A program made the translations under genes and the position numbers. This document shows positions 18,014-27,661 of a stretch of DNA of 36,500 nt, in pieces; position 1 is the first letter of the stretch, and each line of letters starts with the position of its first letter. Location: NCBI GenBank assembly GCA_030612505.1, contig JAUWNU010000009.1, forward strand, positions 1-36,500. The letters run 5' to 3'. Below the pieces are notes generated by a model. That model saw only the letters and a program-made list of their open reading frames with translations, was not told the DNA's origin and did no database searches. This DNA is from Methanomassiliicoccales archaeon (lineage in GTDB: Archaea > Thermoplasmatota > Thermoplasmata > SG8-5).

Positions 18014-18943
18014 TCAGAACTCATTGAACATGTTCTTTATCTCTTCATTGGTGAACACTGGCCCATGTTTGCAAACATACACATCGCCGATATTGCATCT
18101 GCCGCATTTACCAATACCGCATTTCATTCTGTTCTCCAGTGTTGTATAAATCTGGTCAGACTTCCACCCCAGCTTTTCCAATGCCTGGGTAATGAACTTT
18201 ATGGCTATAGGCGGCCCGCATGTTACAACTATGGAATTTTCCGGGTCTGGCTTCACAACCTCCACCAATTGTGGAACAAAACATGTGAACTTGTTTACTC
18301 CATCAGGAATCTCTGTTTCTCCTGGAGCTGCCATGTTTATGGCTGGCCATCCTTCTGCTGCGGTTTCACCAGTAGGGCCTTTGGGCCCGAACTTCCAGTC
18401 AATGCAGAGCCACAAATTCAGGTCGTCCCTGGTGTCCATGGCCTTGAACTCCTCCTTGAAGGCCAGATCTGCCGGAGTTCTGGCACCATAGATGAGCGTC
18501 ACTTTACCGTATTTCTTTATCTCATCCGGCTGAATTGCAACCTGATACACAGAACGCACTGGCGAAATTCCGATACCTGCGCCAATGAACACTATATTCT
18601 TGCCTTCCCACTCTTCCAGTGGGAAATGATTGCCATATGGTCCCCTGACGCCAACTTTATCGCCGACTTCGAGTTCATGAAGCTTGCTGGTAACATTACC
18701 CACCTTCATGGCTGAAACTTGAACTATTCCATCCTTATTGGGCAGGGAAGCGATTGCAAACACGCTCTCGCCGGTTCCGAATATGCTAATTATTGTGAAC
18801 TGGCCAGGCTTGTGATAGAAACTTTCTCGAACTGAAACATCATCAACCTGCATGGTTATTGTCTTGATTGGCCTTCCTCCGCCAGCCTCCAGCTGTATGT
18901 CTGTTATGGTGGCTGTGTGTGGCTTGTAAACATTATCGCTCAT
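18014..18943 (-). CDS. FAD/NAD(P)-binding oxidoreductase, FlxA / HydG / AsrB-like
   Basis: YHKPGQFTIISIFGTGESVFAIAS flavin motif, IVFIGAGIGISPVRSVY nucleotide binding, C-terminal CGIGKCGRCNIGDVYVCKHGPVF 2Fe-2S. Confidence 0.85.
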   Translation of the reverse strand: MSDNVYKPHTATITDIQLEAGGGRPIKTITMQVDDVSVRESFYHKPGQFTIISIFGTGESVFAIASLPNKDGIVQVSAMKVGNVTSKLHELEVGDKVGVRGPYGNHFPLEEWEGKNIVFIGAGIGISPVRSVYQVAIQPDEIKKYGKVTLIYGARTPADLAFKEEFKAMDTRDDLNLWLCIDWKFGPKGPTGETAAEGWPAINMAAPGETEIPDGVNKFTCFVPQLVEVVKPDPENSIVVTCGPPIAIKFITQALEKLGWKSDQIYTTLENRMKCGIGKCGRCNIGDVYVCKHGPVFTNEEIKNMFNEF

Positions 18944-19986
18944 CTCATGGCCTCCTTTGCTCCCTCAACAACCTCAATAATATCAATGTTCACCGGGCAT
19001 CCAGATATGCATCTGCCGCAGCCAACGCAGCCCAATAATCCCAGATTCTTCTCGGAGTAAAGGAACTTATGATACACACGGTTCCGCTGCCTGAACATCT
19101 TTTCCGGCCTTGGATTATGGCCTGATGCATGCATGGTGTAATATGGATACTGGCAGGAATCCCATACCCGCTCACGTCTGCCCTTTCCATTGGCCAATAC
19201 GTCCTGAATGTCGAAACAGTGGCATGTGGGGCACAGAAGAGTGCAAATACCGCAGCCCAGGCATCTCTGGGCAAACTCGGTCCAGTAATCACTGTCAAAT
19301 GCGGCCTCCAGGGCTTCCGGAACTCCATCTGTTTCGAGTTTTCTGATAATAGCATCACTGGCTTTTTGCTTCGCAGCATTGGTCGAGCTCTCTTGGTCGC
19401 CTGTGGCATCTGTGAAGATTCCCTCGCCAAGCTTCAGAATATTCTCTCCTTTCTCATTGAGAGATTCCACCAGGAAAGCATCGCCTATGTCGGTCCAGAG
19501 CATGTCTGCTCCTTCTCCAGAGCCAGGCCCGCCGCCTACTGATGTGCAGAAACATGAGTCCAGAGGCATTGTTGGCTGTGTGCAGCTGAAACTGATTATT
19601 GTGGCCCTTTCACGCTTGTTAACATAATACGGGTCAATGGAGTCCCAGGTGAACAGCTTGTCCAGAACTTTAATGGCACGGGCATCGCAGGGTCTTATTC
19701 CCAAAAGCAAGATTGGAGTGCTGGGCATCTCTACCTCTATTGTTCCGGTTATCCTGTGATTCTCTATTGTAAGGTCAAACATCTTCTCGGTCTGGGGGAA
19801 TAATATCTCCTTGGGAGGTTTGCTTGAGTTCTCGAAGTTCAGAAGAACCTCATCACCCTTCACTTTCTGGAATAATGTTGTGCCGTTCTTTTCCACTGGC
19901 CCATATGTTATGAACCCGGTATCCGAGAGTTTTCCAAGCAGGTCTTTGAGCTTGTCTTTTTTGAGTAATTTTGACATATCATACAC
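18940..19986 (-). CDS. 4Fe-4S protein, FlxB / HydB / AsrA-like
   Basis: ILLLGIRPCDARAIKVLDKLF, CLGCGICTLLCPTCHCFDIQD, CVGCGRCISGCPVNIDI. Confidence 0.85.
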   Translation of the reverse strand: MYDMSKLLKKDKLKDLLGKLSDTGFITYGPVEKNGTTLFQKVKGDEVLLNFENSSKPPKEILFPQTEKMFDLTIENHRITGTIEVEMPSTPILLLGIRPCDARAIKVLDKLFTWDSIDPYYVNKRERATIISFSCTQPTMPLDSCFCTSVGGGPGSGEGADMLWTDIGDAFLVESLNEKGENILKLGEGIFTDATGDQESSTNAAKQKASDAIIRKLETDGVPEALEAAFDSDYWTEFAQRCLGCGICTLLCPTCHCFDIQDVLANGKGRRERVWDSCQYPYYTMHASGHNPRPEKMFRQRNRVYHKFLYSEKNLGLLGCVGCGRCISGCPVNIDIIEVVEGAKEAMR

Positions 19987-19989
19987 CTC

Positions 19990-21006
19990 CTACCATATCT
20001 CCTCTCCAGGGTCGTCAATGTCATATGAACCGAACATTGGCTTGTCCTCTACATTTATGCCTGAAAATACCTTGCATCTTTCCTTGGCACGTTTTATCAG
20101 GAAGCGGTTTATCTCTCTTATTGGAATTCCCATGGGGCAAACACGGTCACACTCGCCGCAGTCCACGCAGCGGCCGGCCAGATGCATTGCCCTTACCATG
20201 TGATAGAATGTGTTTTCCCTTAATTGAACCGATTTCTCGTTCCAACTGAATGGCTTCTCCTTGTCGAACACACATTCCTCGCAGTAGCATAACGGGCATA
20301 CATCTCTGCATGCATAGCATCTTACGCATTTGGAGAGATGCTCTTTCCAGTAGTTCCAGCGTTGATCTTCTGTCATTTCTTCCAGTTTTTTCACATCTTC
20401 AAATTCATCAGGAACAAAGGGTTCATTGGATTCGCCAACCAGAATATCATGTATGACTGGCTTGTGGGTTATGCAGACCTTGCATTTATCGGCCTCCAGC
20501 TCTTCCTGGGGGACCTTCAGCTCGCCTCCGTCATACTTGATTATGTAATTCTTATTACCATCATCTATGAATCTTATGCCCCCTCTCTTACCAGGGGGAA
20601 TATCCTTGATGGCTGCCTCCAACTTATCCGGGTTAATGGAATTCTCGGTGGCAACACCGATTATTTTCACTCTCTCTCTGGGAACCATGTTTTCCTTGAT
20701 GAGCTCCACAATGGTCTTTGAATCGCAGGGTTTGACAACAATGCCAACAGCATGGGTGAAAGGTTCTTCGCCTCTCTTGGGCTTTTTCTTCATTTCATCG
20801 ACCAGGTAGAGGGTCAAATTGCTAATGCAGTCTGGACCCCAATATAGTTTGTCTACGTCCTTAGCGTCATGAATAAAAACTGGTCTGGCAATCAGGGAGT
20901 CATGGCTCTTTTCGTAGCCAATGACAAACTTTACCTCTCCACTCTCAAGCCACTGTTTTGCCTGTGATTTTATTTTGGCTTCAAAATCTTGAAAATCCAT
21001 CATCAA
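19990..21006 (-). CDS. 4Fe-4S protein, FlxC-like / FrhB-FdhB-like N-terminus
   Basis: AVGIVVKPCDSKTIVELIKEN, CVRCYACRDVCPLCYCEEC, CVDCGECDRVCPMGIPI; lies between flxB-like and mvhD. Confidence 0.75.
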   Translation of the reverse strand: MMMDFQDFEAKIKSQAKQWLESGEVKFVIGYEKSHDSLIARPVFIHDAKDVDKLYWGPDCISNLTLYLVDEMKKKPKRGEEPFTHAVGIVVKPCDSKTIVELIKENMVPRERVKIIGVATENSINPDKLEAAIKDIPPGKRGGIRFIDDGNKNYIIKYDGGELKVPQEELEADKCKVCITHKPVIHDILVGESNEPFVPDEFEDVKKLEEMTEDQRWNYWKEHLSKCVRCYACRDVCPLCYCEECVFDKEKPFSWNEKSVQLRENTFYHMVRAMHLAGRCVDCGECDRVCPMGIPIREINRFLIKRAKERCKVFSGINVEDKPMFGSYDIDDPGEEIW

Positions 21007-21446
21007 ACATCGCCTCCAGTGAGTTTATTTTGCGGCCCCAGTTCCTTTATCTGTGCAGTGAATTTTATAACAACCTCTGCGAATTTCTTTCCCTCTGAGG
21101 CCGATACCCAGGATACCTGGAATCTTTTTGGGTCTACCCCCATGAACTCCATAAGGTCCGTGGTAAGTGTGAGCTTTCTCTTTGCATGGTAGTTTCCCTC
21201 AATGTAATGGCAGTCGCCAGGATGGCATCCCGAGACCAGTACGCCATCTGCACCTTCCTGAAACGCCTTGAGAATAAATTGCGGGTTCACACGGCCGGAG
21301 CACATGACCTTGATTATGCGTATATTCGGCGGATACTGCAACCTTGAGGTTCCAGCCAGGTCTGCACCAGTATAACTGCACCAGTTGCATAAAAAGCCTA
21401 TGATTTTCGGTTCCCACTCACTATCTGTTTTACTAATTTCGGTCAT
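21003..21446 (-). CDS. mvhD: MvhD/FlxD-like FeS subunit
   Basis: IIGFLCNWCSYTGADLAGTSRLQYPPNIRIIKVMCSGRVNPQFILKAFQEGADGVLVSGCHPGDCHY. Confidence 0.9.
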   Translation of the reverse strand: MTEISKTDSEWEPKIIGFLCNWCSYTGADLAGTSRLQYPPNIRIIKVMCSGRVNPQFILKAFQEGADGVLVSGCHPGDCHYIEGNYHAKRKLTLTTDLMEFMGVDPKRFQVSWVSASEGKKFAEVVIKFTAQIKELGPQNKLTGGDV

Positions 21447-21455
21447 TAGAACACC
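21374..21455. repeat. 82-bp exact direct repeat, copy 1 (start of the real mvhD)
   Basis: aactgcaccagttgcataaaaagcctatgattttcggttcccactcactatctgttttactaatttcggtcattagaacacc; identical to 21559-21640. Confidence 0.97.
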
Positions 21456-21631
21456 CCCTTACAATTCCCGAGCAGGTTGAACCGAATTTCTTTGTTTGTC
21501 CGTCTTTTTTCTTTGTGAGGTTCTGCCAGCGCAGGGAATTGCCCAAAGAAAAAAGTGGAACTGCACCAGTTGCATAAAAAGCCTATGATTTTCGGTTCCC
21601 ACTCACTATCTGTTTTACTAATTTCGGTCAT
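21446..21631 (-). other. Chimeric 61-aa ORF: duplicated first 24 aa of MvhD plus unrelated tail
   Basis: MTEISKTDSEWEPKIIGFLCNWCS then STFFFGQFPALAEPHKEKRRTNKEIRFNLLGNCKGVF*; starts at the hdrA TAATG and ends at the mvhD TAATG. Confidence 0.6.
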
Positions 21632-21640
21632 TAGAACACC
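21559..21640. repeat. 82-bp exact direct repeat, copy 2 (hdrA 3' end / duplicated mvhD start)
   Basis: Identical to 21374-21455; offset 185 bp. Confidence 0.97.
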
Positions 21641-24600
21641 TCGTACAATGAACTCTTAATTATGGACAAAATCTGATGGTCATTGAATCCCTTCTGCTGG
21701 ATTGCTCCGGAACGGCATGTGGCTGTGCATAATCCACAGCCTTTGCAGAGGGCATCATTTACCTTTGCTTTTCCGTCAATCAATTCTATGGCTGAGAATG
21801 CGCAGCTCTCTACACATATTCCACAGCCAACACACTTGTCCTGGTCCACCAAAGCAGTAATACCTTCCAGTATCAGCGTACCTTTCAGTATGGGAATTGC
21901 TGCCCTGGATGCTGCGCCCTCGGCCTGGGCAATGGTATCAGCCAGGTTTTTCGGGAAATGGGCAGAGCCGCAGAAGTAGACGCCATCAGTGGCAAAGTCC
22001 AGTGGCTTGATCTTGACATGGGCCTCTATGAAGAAATTGCCGGCTCCAGCGGGTATTTTGAACAACTCCATTAGCTTGTTATTGGTCGGACTGCCCTCTG
22101 TCTGGGCCGTAAGGACCAGAAGGTCAGCAGGCAGAGCAAATTCCTCGCCGTAAACCTGATCTTTTACCTTTATTGTGATGCTGCCATCTTCGGCCTGTTC
22201 CACAATTGGAGGTTCGTCCTCCGAATATCTGATTATCTTGACATGCTTGTTCTCGATGACATCTGCAAAGTACTCTTCCTCTTCCTTGCCAAAGACCCTT
22301 ATGTCCCTGTATAATATGTAAATATCAGCATTTGGATTGGCCTCCTTGATTAGCTTGGCATTCTTTATGGAAACACCGCAGCCTATCCTGCAGCAATAGG
22401 GACGCTCCTTGTCCATGGCACCAGCGCAGTTTATCATGACAACTTTATCGGTCTTTGGAAGCTTATCATCAATGAGCTGCTTTTCCAGCTCGCTCTGGGT
22501 AATAATATTAGGATTATCGCCATAACCAAAAAGACCGGTCATGTCTACCTCATTGAAACCAGAGGCGATTATTACAGTGCCGAATTCTATATCTTCCTGG
22601 CCTCCAGGAATCTTGACACTTGCCTTGAAATTACCAATAAAGCCCTCAAGGGTTTCTACCTCTGAACCGGCAAAGACTGTTATGTATTCACTGTTCTTGA
22701 CCTTCTCTATCACCGGGTCGATGATGTCGCTGGACTTGACATCCGAGGGAAATAACGTGTGAAGGGTTGCCAGTGTACCGCCAAGCTTGGGCTTCTTTTC
22801 TACAATATATGATTGAATATTCATATTAGCCAGCGCAATGGCGGCGCGCATGCCTGCGAGACCTCCGCCGATAATGAGAGTACTGGGCGTGACACCGACT
22901 GTTTCCTGTGTAAGCGGGGTAAGAAGGTTGGATTTGGTCACTGCCATTCTCACAAGGTCCTTGGCCTTCTGGGTTGCCGCCTTATAGTCATGGGAGTGCA
23001 CCCAGGAACAGTGCTGTCTGATATTGGCAAATTCAAAGAGATACTTATTCAGGCCAGCTTCTATCAATGTGTCTTCAAACAGACCGCCGTGTGTTATAGG
23101 CGAGCAGGCAGCTACTATAACCCGATTCAGATTCTGCTCCTTGATTCTCTCCCTCAAATCTTTCTGAGTGTCCTCCGAACAGGCAAACATCACATCTGTG
23201 GAATAGACAACATTGGGCATTTCCCCCACATAATCGGAAACCTCCACAGTGTCAAGATATCCATGGATGTTCTTCCCACAGTGGCAGACAAATACACCGA
23301 TGCGTGGTTTTTCACCGCTGACATCCTTCTGCTTTGGTGGCGGCTCGGGAATTGTCTGTTCCCTATCTATTATGGCCTCCATGGCCTTTGCTGCTGCGCC
23401 GCTGCCCATGGCCACGCTGTCTGGAATGTCCTTTGGGCCCTGATTGCAGCCAGCCAGATAAACACCCTTGCGGGTGGATTCAATTGGATCTGTTAGGATG
23501 GATTCAGACTGGAAGAAACCATTCTCATCGATAGTAATGCCGAGAATCTCTGCTAATCTTTTATTCTCTTTCGAGGGCATGATGGCCGTTGACAGGACAA
23601 GAAGGTCAACAGAGGACTCAGTCACCTCCCTGGTATGGGTGTCCATGTAACGGATTGCTATGCTTTTATCATCATTCTGGTAAACAGATGACGGACGGCT
23701 GCGTATATAATTCACACCAATCTCCTTTGCCTTATCATAATACTGCTGGAAGTCCTTGCCATAGGCCCGCAGGTCCATGTAGAAAATGGTTATCTCGGTA
23801 TCAGGGTCAGACTCCTTGGCTATGGCTGCCTCCTTTGTGGCATACATACAGCAAACTCTGGAACAGTATGGGAAGCCCAATTGCTTGCTTCTGGAGCCAA
23901 CGCATTGAATCCAGGCAATGGATTTTGGGGCTTGGCCGTCTGATGGTCTCTTTATCTTGCCTTCTGTGGGTCCGAAGGATGAAAGCAGGCGTTCAAGCTG
24001 CATGGCTGTGATTACATTGGGATACTTGCCGTAGCCATATTCCCTTCTCATCTCCAGGGGCTCAAATAGCTCGAAGCCAGTGGCAATGATGACGCTGCCG
24101 ATCTTGACCTCAATATCCTCTGATTTTTCCAGGAAAGATATGGCACCTGGTTCACATACACGCTCGCAGGAACCGCAGCCCACGCAGGCATCATAGTCAA
24201 TTGTGTAAACTATTGGTACTGCCTGGGGAAATTCTATGTATATGGCCTTCCGCTTGGCCAGTTTCTCGTCAAATTCATTAATAATGTCCACCGGGCAGAC
24301 CGGGACACAATCGTCGCAGCCAGTACACTTCTCAGGGTCAACATACTTGCTCTTTCTGTAAATATGAGCCGTGAACTTGCCTGCCTCGCCTTCCAATGAG
24401 GATATTTCCGCATACGTAAGCAGTTTAATATTTGGATGCCTAGAGACCTCCACCATCTTGGGTGCAGAGGTGCAAATGGAGCAGTCATTGGTTGGGAATG
24501 TCTTGTCCAATTTGACCATATTTCCGCCAATGGTGGCTGATTTGTCGATGAGTATGACACGATAACCCTTATCCGCCACATCAAGAGCCGCCTGCATTCC

Positions 24601-24810
24601 GGTTATGCCAGCACCGACAATAAGCACGTCGCCTTCCAGTTTGCGTTCCCTTTTCCTGAAGGCCATTTCCGATACAATCCGAGCATCGCTGCCCATCTCC
24701 AGAACAGCATCCTCCATCATGGCTATCTCTGGTACGTCCATAAGATAATCGTCTTCAAGTGGGACATCTTCGTAATACTGTGGTGTTATTTCATCACTCT
24801 GGTCTGGCAT
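21631..24810 (-). CDS. hdrA: Heterodisulfide reductase subunit A, double-length (1059 aa) with acidic N-terminal extension, paralog 3
   Basis: VLIVGAGITGMQAALDVADKGYRVILIDKSATIGGNMVKLDKTFPTNDCS; second module TLIIGGGLAGMRAAIALANMNIQSYIVEKKPKLGGTL; C-terminal CVGCGICVESC and CKGCGLCTATC. Confidence 0.92.
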   Translation of the reverse strand: MPDQSDEITPQYYEDVPLEDDYLMDVPEIAMMEDAVLEMGSDARIVSEMAFRKRERKLEGDVLIVGAGITGMQAALDVADKGYRVILIDKSATIGGNMVKLDKTFPTNDCSICTSAPKMVEVSRHPNIKLLTYAEISSLEGEAGKFTAHIYRKSKYVDPEKCTGCDDCVPVCPVDIINEFDEKLAKRKAIYIEFPQAVPIVYTIDYDACVGCGSCERVCEPGAISFLEKSEDIEVKIGSVIIATGFELFEPLEMRREYGYGKYPNVITAMQLERLLSSFGPTEGKIKRPSDGQAPKSIAWIQCVGSRSKQLGFPYCSRVCCMYATKEAAIAKESDPDTEITIFYMDLRAYGKDFQQYYDKAKEIGVNYIRSRPSSVYQNDDKSIAIRYMDTHTREVTESSVDLLVLSTAIMPSKENKRLAEILGITIDENGFFQSESILTDPIESTRKGVYLAGCNQGPKDIPDSVAMGSGAAAKAMEAIIDREQTIPEPPPKQKDVSGEKPRIGVFVCHCGKNIHGYLDTVEVSDYVGEMPNVVYSTDVMFACSEDTQKDLRERIKEQNLNRVIVAACSPITHGGLFEDTLIEAGLNKYLFEFANIRQHCSWVHSHDYKAATQKAKDLVRMAVTKSNLLTPLTQETVGVTPSTLIIGGGLAGMRAAIALANMNIQSYIVEKKPKLGGTLATLHTLFPSDVKSSDIIDPVIEKVKNSEYITVFAGSEVETLEGFIGNFKASVKIPGGQEDIEFGTVIIASGFNEVDMTGLFGYGDNPNIITQSELEKQLIDDKLPKTDKVVMINCAGAMDKERPYCCRIGCGVSIKNAKLIKEANPNADIYILYRDIRVFGKEEEEYFADVIENKHVKIIRYSEDEPPIVEQAEDGSITIKVKDQVYGEEFALPADLLVLTAQTEGSPTNNKLMELFKIPAGAGNFFIEAHVKIKPLDFATDGVYFCGSAHFPKNLADTIAQAEGAASRAAIPILKGTLILEGITALVDQDKCVGCGICVESCAFSAIELIDGKAKVNDALCKGCGLCTATCRSGAIQQKGFNDHQILSIIKSSLYEVF

Positions 24811-25333
24811 TTCTACCCGCCTCTAGCCCTCTCTCAAAGGCATTGATATTAAGGTCTGTAAATCTCTTTGGCACACTATCTATTACTGCTTTCTTTACTG
24901 CCTCTGGAGAAAGCGTGTCGTCGATGCCGATAATGGCACCTACCATGGCTATATTGGTCACAATCTTGTTGCCAAGGTCTTCTGCAATCTTCTGAACCTG
25001 CACCTTGTAAAGTAGCCTGCCAATGTCATGGTTCGGCACAAGGTCCGGGTCTATGATTATCACCGTATCATCACGAATATCGTGACGATATGAATTGAAG
25101 GCCTCCTGTGCCATTGCGACCATAAGGTCACAGCTGGTTGGCCTGGGGTAGCCGATTTTCTCGTCAGATATTATGACCTCTGACCTTGCAGCGCCTCCTC
25201 TGGCCTCTGGGCCGTATGACTGGCTCTGCACAGCATTGAAATCCGAGAACACACATGCTGCCTTGCCCATTATGAAACCAGCAAGGATGACACCCTGGCC
25301 CCCGAAACCGCAAATTCTAATCTCTTTTTTCAT
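24794..25333 (-). CDS. korC: 2-oxoacid:ferredoxin oxidoreductase, gamma subunit (2-oxoglutarate type likely)
   Basis: ICGFGGQGVILAGFIMGKAA...QSYGPEARGGAARSEVIISDEKIGYPR; between korB and hdrA. Confidence 0.88.
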   Translation of the reverse strand: MKKEIRICGFGGQGVILAGFIMGKAACVFSDFNAVQSQSYGPEARGGAARSEVIISDEKIGYPRPTSCDLMVAMAQEAFNSYRHDIRDDTVIIIDPDLVPNHDIGRLLYKVQVQKIAEDLGNKIVTNIAMVGAIIGIDDTLSPEAVKKAVIDSVPKRFTDLNINAFERGLEAGRNARPE

Positions 25334-26215
25334 CTACTTACCTCCCTGGGCCTTTTTGTCATCGATTTCAATCAACCTATCTACAAGTTCATCATATGCC
25401 TCGAAGAAGCCTGGCTTTTCCTCATCCTGGAACACGCCAATCTGGATCATGGACTTTATTGCTTCCTTTTCCTCCTCTGTGCCATAATCCATGATCTTGT
25501 CATATTCCTCCATGAGGATTGTATTATCATCATACCATTGCCAGAGTTTTTCTATATTGCCCAGCTTATTCCTCCGACCATATGCAGTGGGGCAAGGAGA
25601 CATAAGTTCAATGAGGGCAAATCCCTCTTTCTGAATTCCCTCCTTGATGGACTTTATGGGCTGATACGGATGGGATACTGGCCACCTGGCGACATATGCC
25701 GCACCAAGGGCCTTTGCCAGTTCACAGATATTGAAGGCCTGCTCAATATTGCCATAAGGCGATGTTGTGGCAATGCTGCCAATAGGCGCTGTGGGAGCTT
25801 GCTGGCCCCCTGTCATGCCATAAATGAAATTGTTCAGCAGAATCACCGTGATATCTATGTTTCTCCTGGCTGCGTGAATGAAATGGTTGCCGCCGATGCC
25901 AGTACAATCACCATCACCAGTGAAGACTATGACATCCATATCCGGTCTGGCTGCCTTGAGGCCTGTTGAGAAGGCCAATGCCCTGCCATGGGTGGTGTGC
26001 AATCCATCTGCGTTAATGTACCCAGGTATTCTGGAGGAGCATCCGATTCCTGAAGTGAATGCAACTTTATCCAAGTCAAGTTCAAGTTCCTCCATTGCCC
26101 AGAACACATAGTCCAGTGCATTCCCATGCCCACATCCATTGCAGAATATAGTAGGCATCATATCTTCCACCAGATATTTCTTTCTTAGCTCATTGGCATT
26201 CATCATTTCCTTCAT
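25334..26215 (-). CDS. korB: 2-oxoacid:ferredoxin oxidoreductase, beta subunit (TPP-binding)
   Basis: FCNGCGHGNALDYVFWAMEEL, TTHGRALAFSTGLK, VFTGDGDCTGIGGNHFIHAARRNIDITVILLNNFIYGMTGGQ. Confidence 0.9.
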   Translation of the reverse strand: MKEMMNANELRKKYLVEDMMPTIFCNGCGHGNALDYVFWAMEELELDLDKVAFTSGIGCSSRIPGYINADGLHTTHGRALAFSTGLKAARPDMDVIVFTGDGDCTGIGGNHFIHAARRNIDITVILLNNFIYGMTGGQQAPTAPIGSIATTSPYGNIEQAFNICELAKALGAAYVARWPVSHPYQPIKSIKEGIQKEGFALIELMSPCPTAYGRRNKLGNIEKLWQWYDDNTILMEEYDKIMDYGTEEEKEAIKSMIQIGVFQDEEKPGFFEAYDELVDRLIEIDDKKAQGGK

Positions 26216-27411
26216 AGTTCTGCCTCCAGGATCTTGTAGAGTTCATCTGGTAAATGCATCTCACCGCCAATTTTCTGCGCAGACACAATCTTACATCCTG
26301 CATCTGCATATTCAGTAATTGGGTGGACCATCTGGCCAAGGTTCATTTCCGGCACGATTATGGTATTGACCTTCTTTGAAAGCTCATTGATAACCCTTCT
26401 GGGGAATGGCCAGGCAAGTTTGATTCTCAGCATGCCTATCTTTATGCCATTCTTGCGTCCCATTCTGACGACACTTTCTGCTGGTCTAGCTGAAGCACCA
26501 TAGGTCACGAAGGCGATTTCCGCATCCTCCAGTTCAATCTCCTCCACATCTGTAAGTATTTCGCGGTCATCTGTTATCTTGGTGATTATGCGTGTTATTA
26601 GTTCTTCATGATCTTTCTGCTTATCTGTTGCTGGATAACCCATCTTATTATGTGTTAAGCCTGTCACATATGTCCTGTATCCAGTTCCGAAGGCTGGGAA
26701 ATCTGGCACCTTGCTGTCCCTGGTTTGAGAATTAGTAAAAGGAATGAACTTATCCTTGTCAATGGTGGCCGGAATTCTTTCAAACAGCTCCATTTCATCC
26801 TCATCTGGAATTATTACCTTCTCTCTCAGATGGCCTACCTCTCCATCGGTCATCAGGACCACTGGATGACGATATTTTTCAGATAAATTGAAACATTCGA
26901 TTGTCATGTCCAGACATTCCTGAACAGTACTGGGGCACAGCGCAATGGCCACCATGTCCCCATGACTGCCCCATCTCACCTGCATCATGTCACCCTGGGC
27001 ACCAAGAGTTGGTTGACCAGTGGATGGGCCAGTTCTCTGCACATTGGCGATGACACAGGGAGTTTCGGTCATGATGGCATACCCATAGTTCTCCATCATC
27101 AGACTGAATCCGGGTCCCGAGGTAGCAGTCATGGTCTTTTGACCGCCCCAGGAAGCACCGATTATGGCAGCCATGCTTCCAATCTCGTCCTCCATTTGTA
27201 TAAATGTTCCTTTTACCCTAGGGAGCATCCTGGCCATACCCTCGGCCACTTCCGACGCTGGCGTAATAGGATACCCACCGAAGAAACCAACTCCGGCAAG
27301 TAATCCGCCATATGCGACGGCTATGTCTCCCTGAATAAACTGCACTTTGTCACCTAAGACCCTCCTGATACGTTCGGGGTCGCGTTCATACTTCATTGCA
27401 GATACCTCCAA
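26212..27411 (-). CDS. korA: 2-oxoacid:ferredoxin oxidoreductase, alpha subunit
   Basis: FFGGYPITPASEVAEGMARMLPRVKGTFIQMEDEIGSMAAIIGASWGGQKTMTATSGPGFSLMMENYGYA. Confidence 0.9.
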   Translation of the reverse strand: MEVSAMKYERDPERIRRVLGDKVQFIQGDIAVAYGGLLAGVGFFGGYPITPASEVAEGMARMLPRVKGTFIQMEDEIGSMAAIIGASWGGQKTMTATSGPGFSLMMENYGYAIMTETPCVIANVQRTGPSTGQPTLGAQGDMMQVRWGSHGDMVAIALCPSTVQECLDMTIECFNLSEKYRHPVVLMTDGEVGHLREKVIIPDEDEMELFERIPATIDKDKFIPFTNSQTRDSKVPDFPAFGTGYRTYVTGLTHNKMGYPATDKQKDHEELITRIITKITDDREILTDVEEIELEDAEIAFVTYGASARPAESVVRMGRKNGIKIGMLRIKLAWPFPRRVINELSKKVNTIIVPEMNLGQMVHPITEYADAGCKIVSAQKIGGEMHLPDELYKILEAEL

Positions 27412-27649
27412 TTATGAGCTTACTTTTACTTTCTACTGGTTCTTTTTCTTCATCTGGAATAACTGTGATGGCAAAATCAGGACACAAGAGCTCGCATAGC
27501 CTGCAGTAATTGCAATCATTGACCTCTTTCAACTTGGGAGGATATATTCCCCGCTTGTTGAGTATGTCTGATATTTCAAACGCATCAACTGGACAACGTT
27601 TAACACATATCTCGCAGCCCTTGCACCAGTCAAGTACGATTTCTATCAT
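27386..27649 (-). CDS. korD: 2-oxoacid:ferredoxin oxidoreductase, delta (ferredoxin) subunit
   Basis: CKGCEICVKRCPVDAFEI and CNYCRLCELLCPDFAI, directly upstream of korA. Confidence 0.85.
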   Translation of the reverse strand: MIEIVLDWCKGCEICVKRCPVDAFEISDILNKRGIYPPKLKEVNDCNYCRLCELLCPDFAITVIPDEEKEPVESKSKLIIGGICNEV

Positions 27650-27661
27650 TCTGCATCAACC

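Noticed and set aside
17996-18715. 239-aa plus-strand ORF
   Set aside because: Antisense to the FlxA/AsrB-like gene, which has strong flavin and 2Fe-2S motifs.
18014-19986. Sulfite reductase AsrAB or sulfhydrogenase HydBG
   Set aside because: Sequence families overlap, but no AsrC or hydrogenase subunits are present and MvhD/HdrA adjacency favors the Flx arrangement.
22813-23496. 227-aa plus-strand ORF
   Set aside because: Antisense shadow inside HdrA paralog 3.
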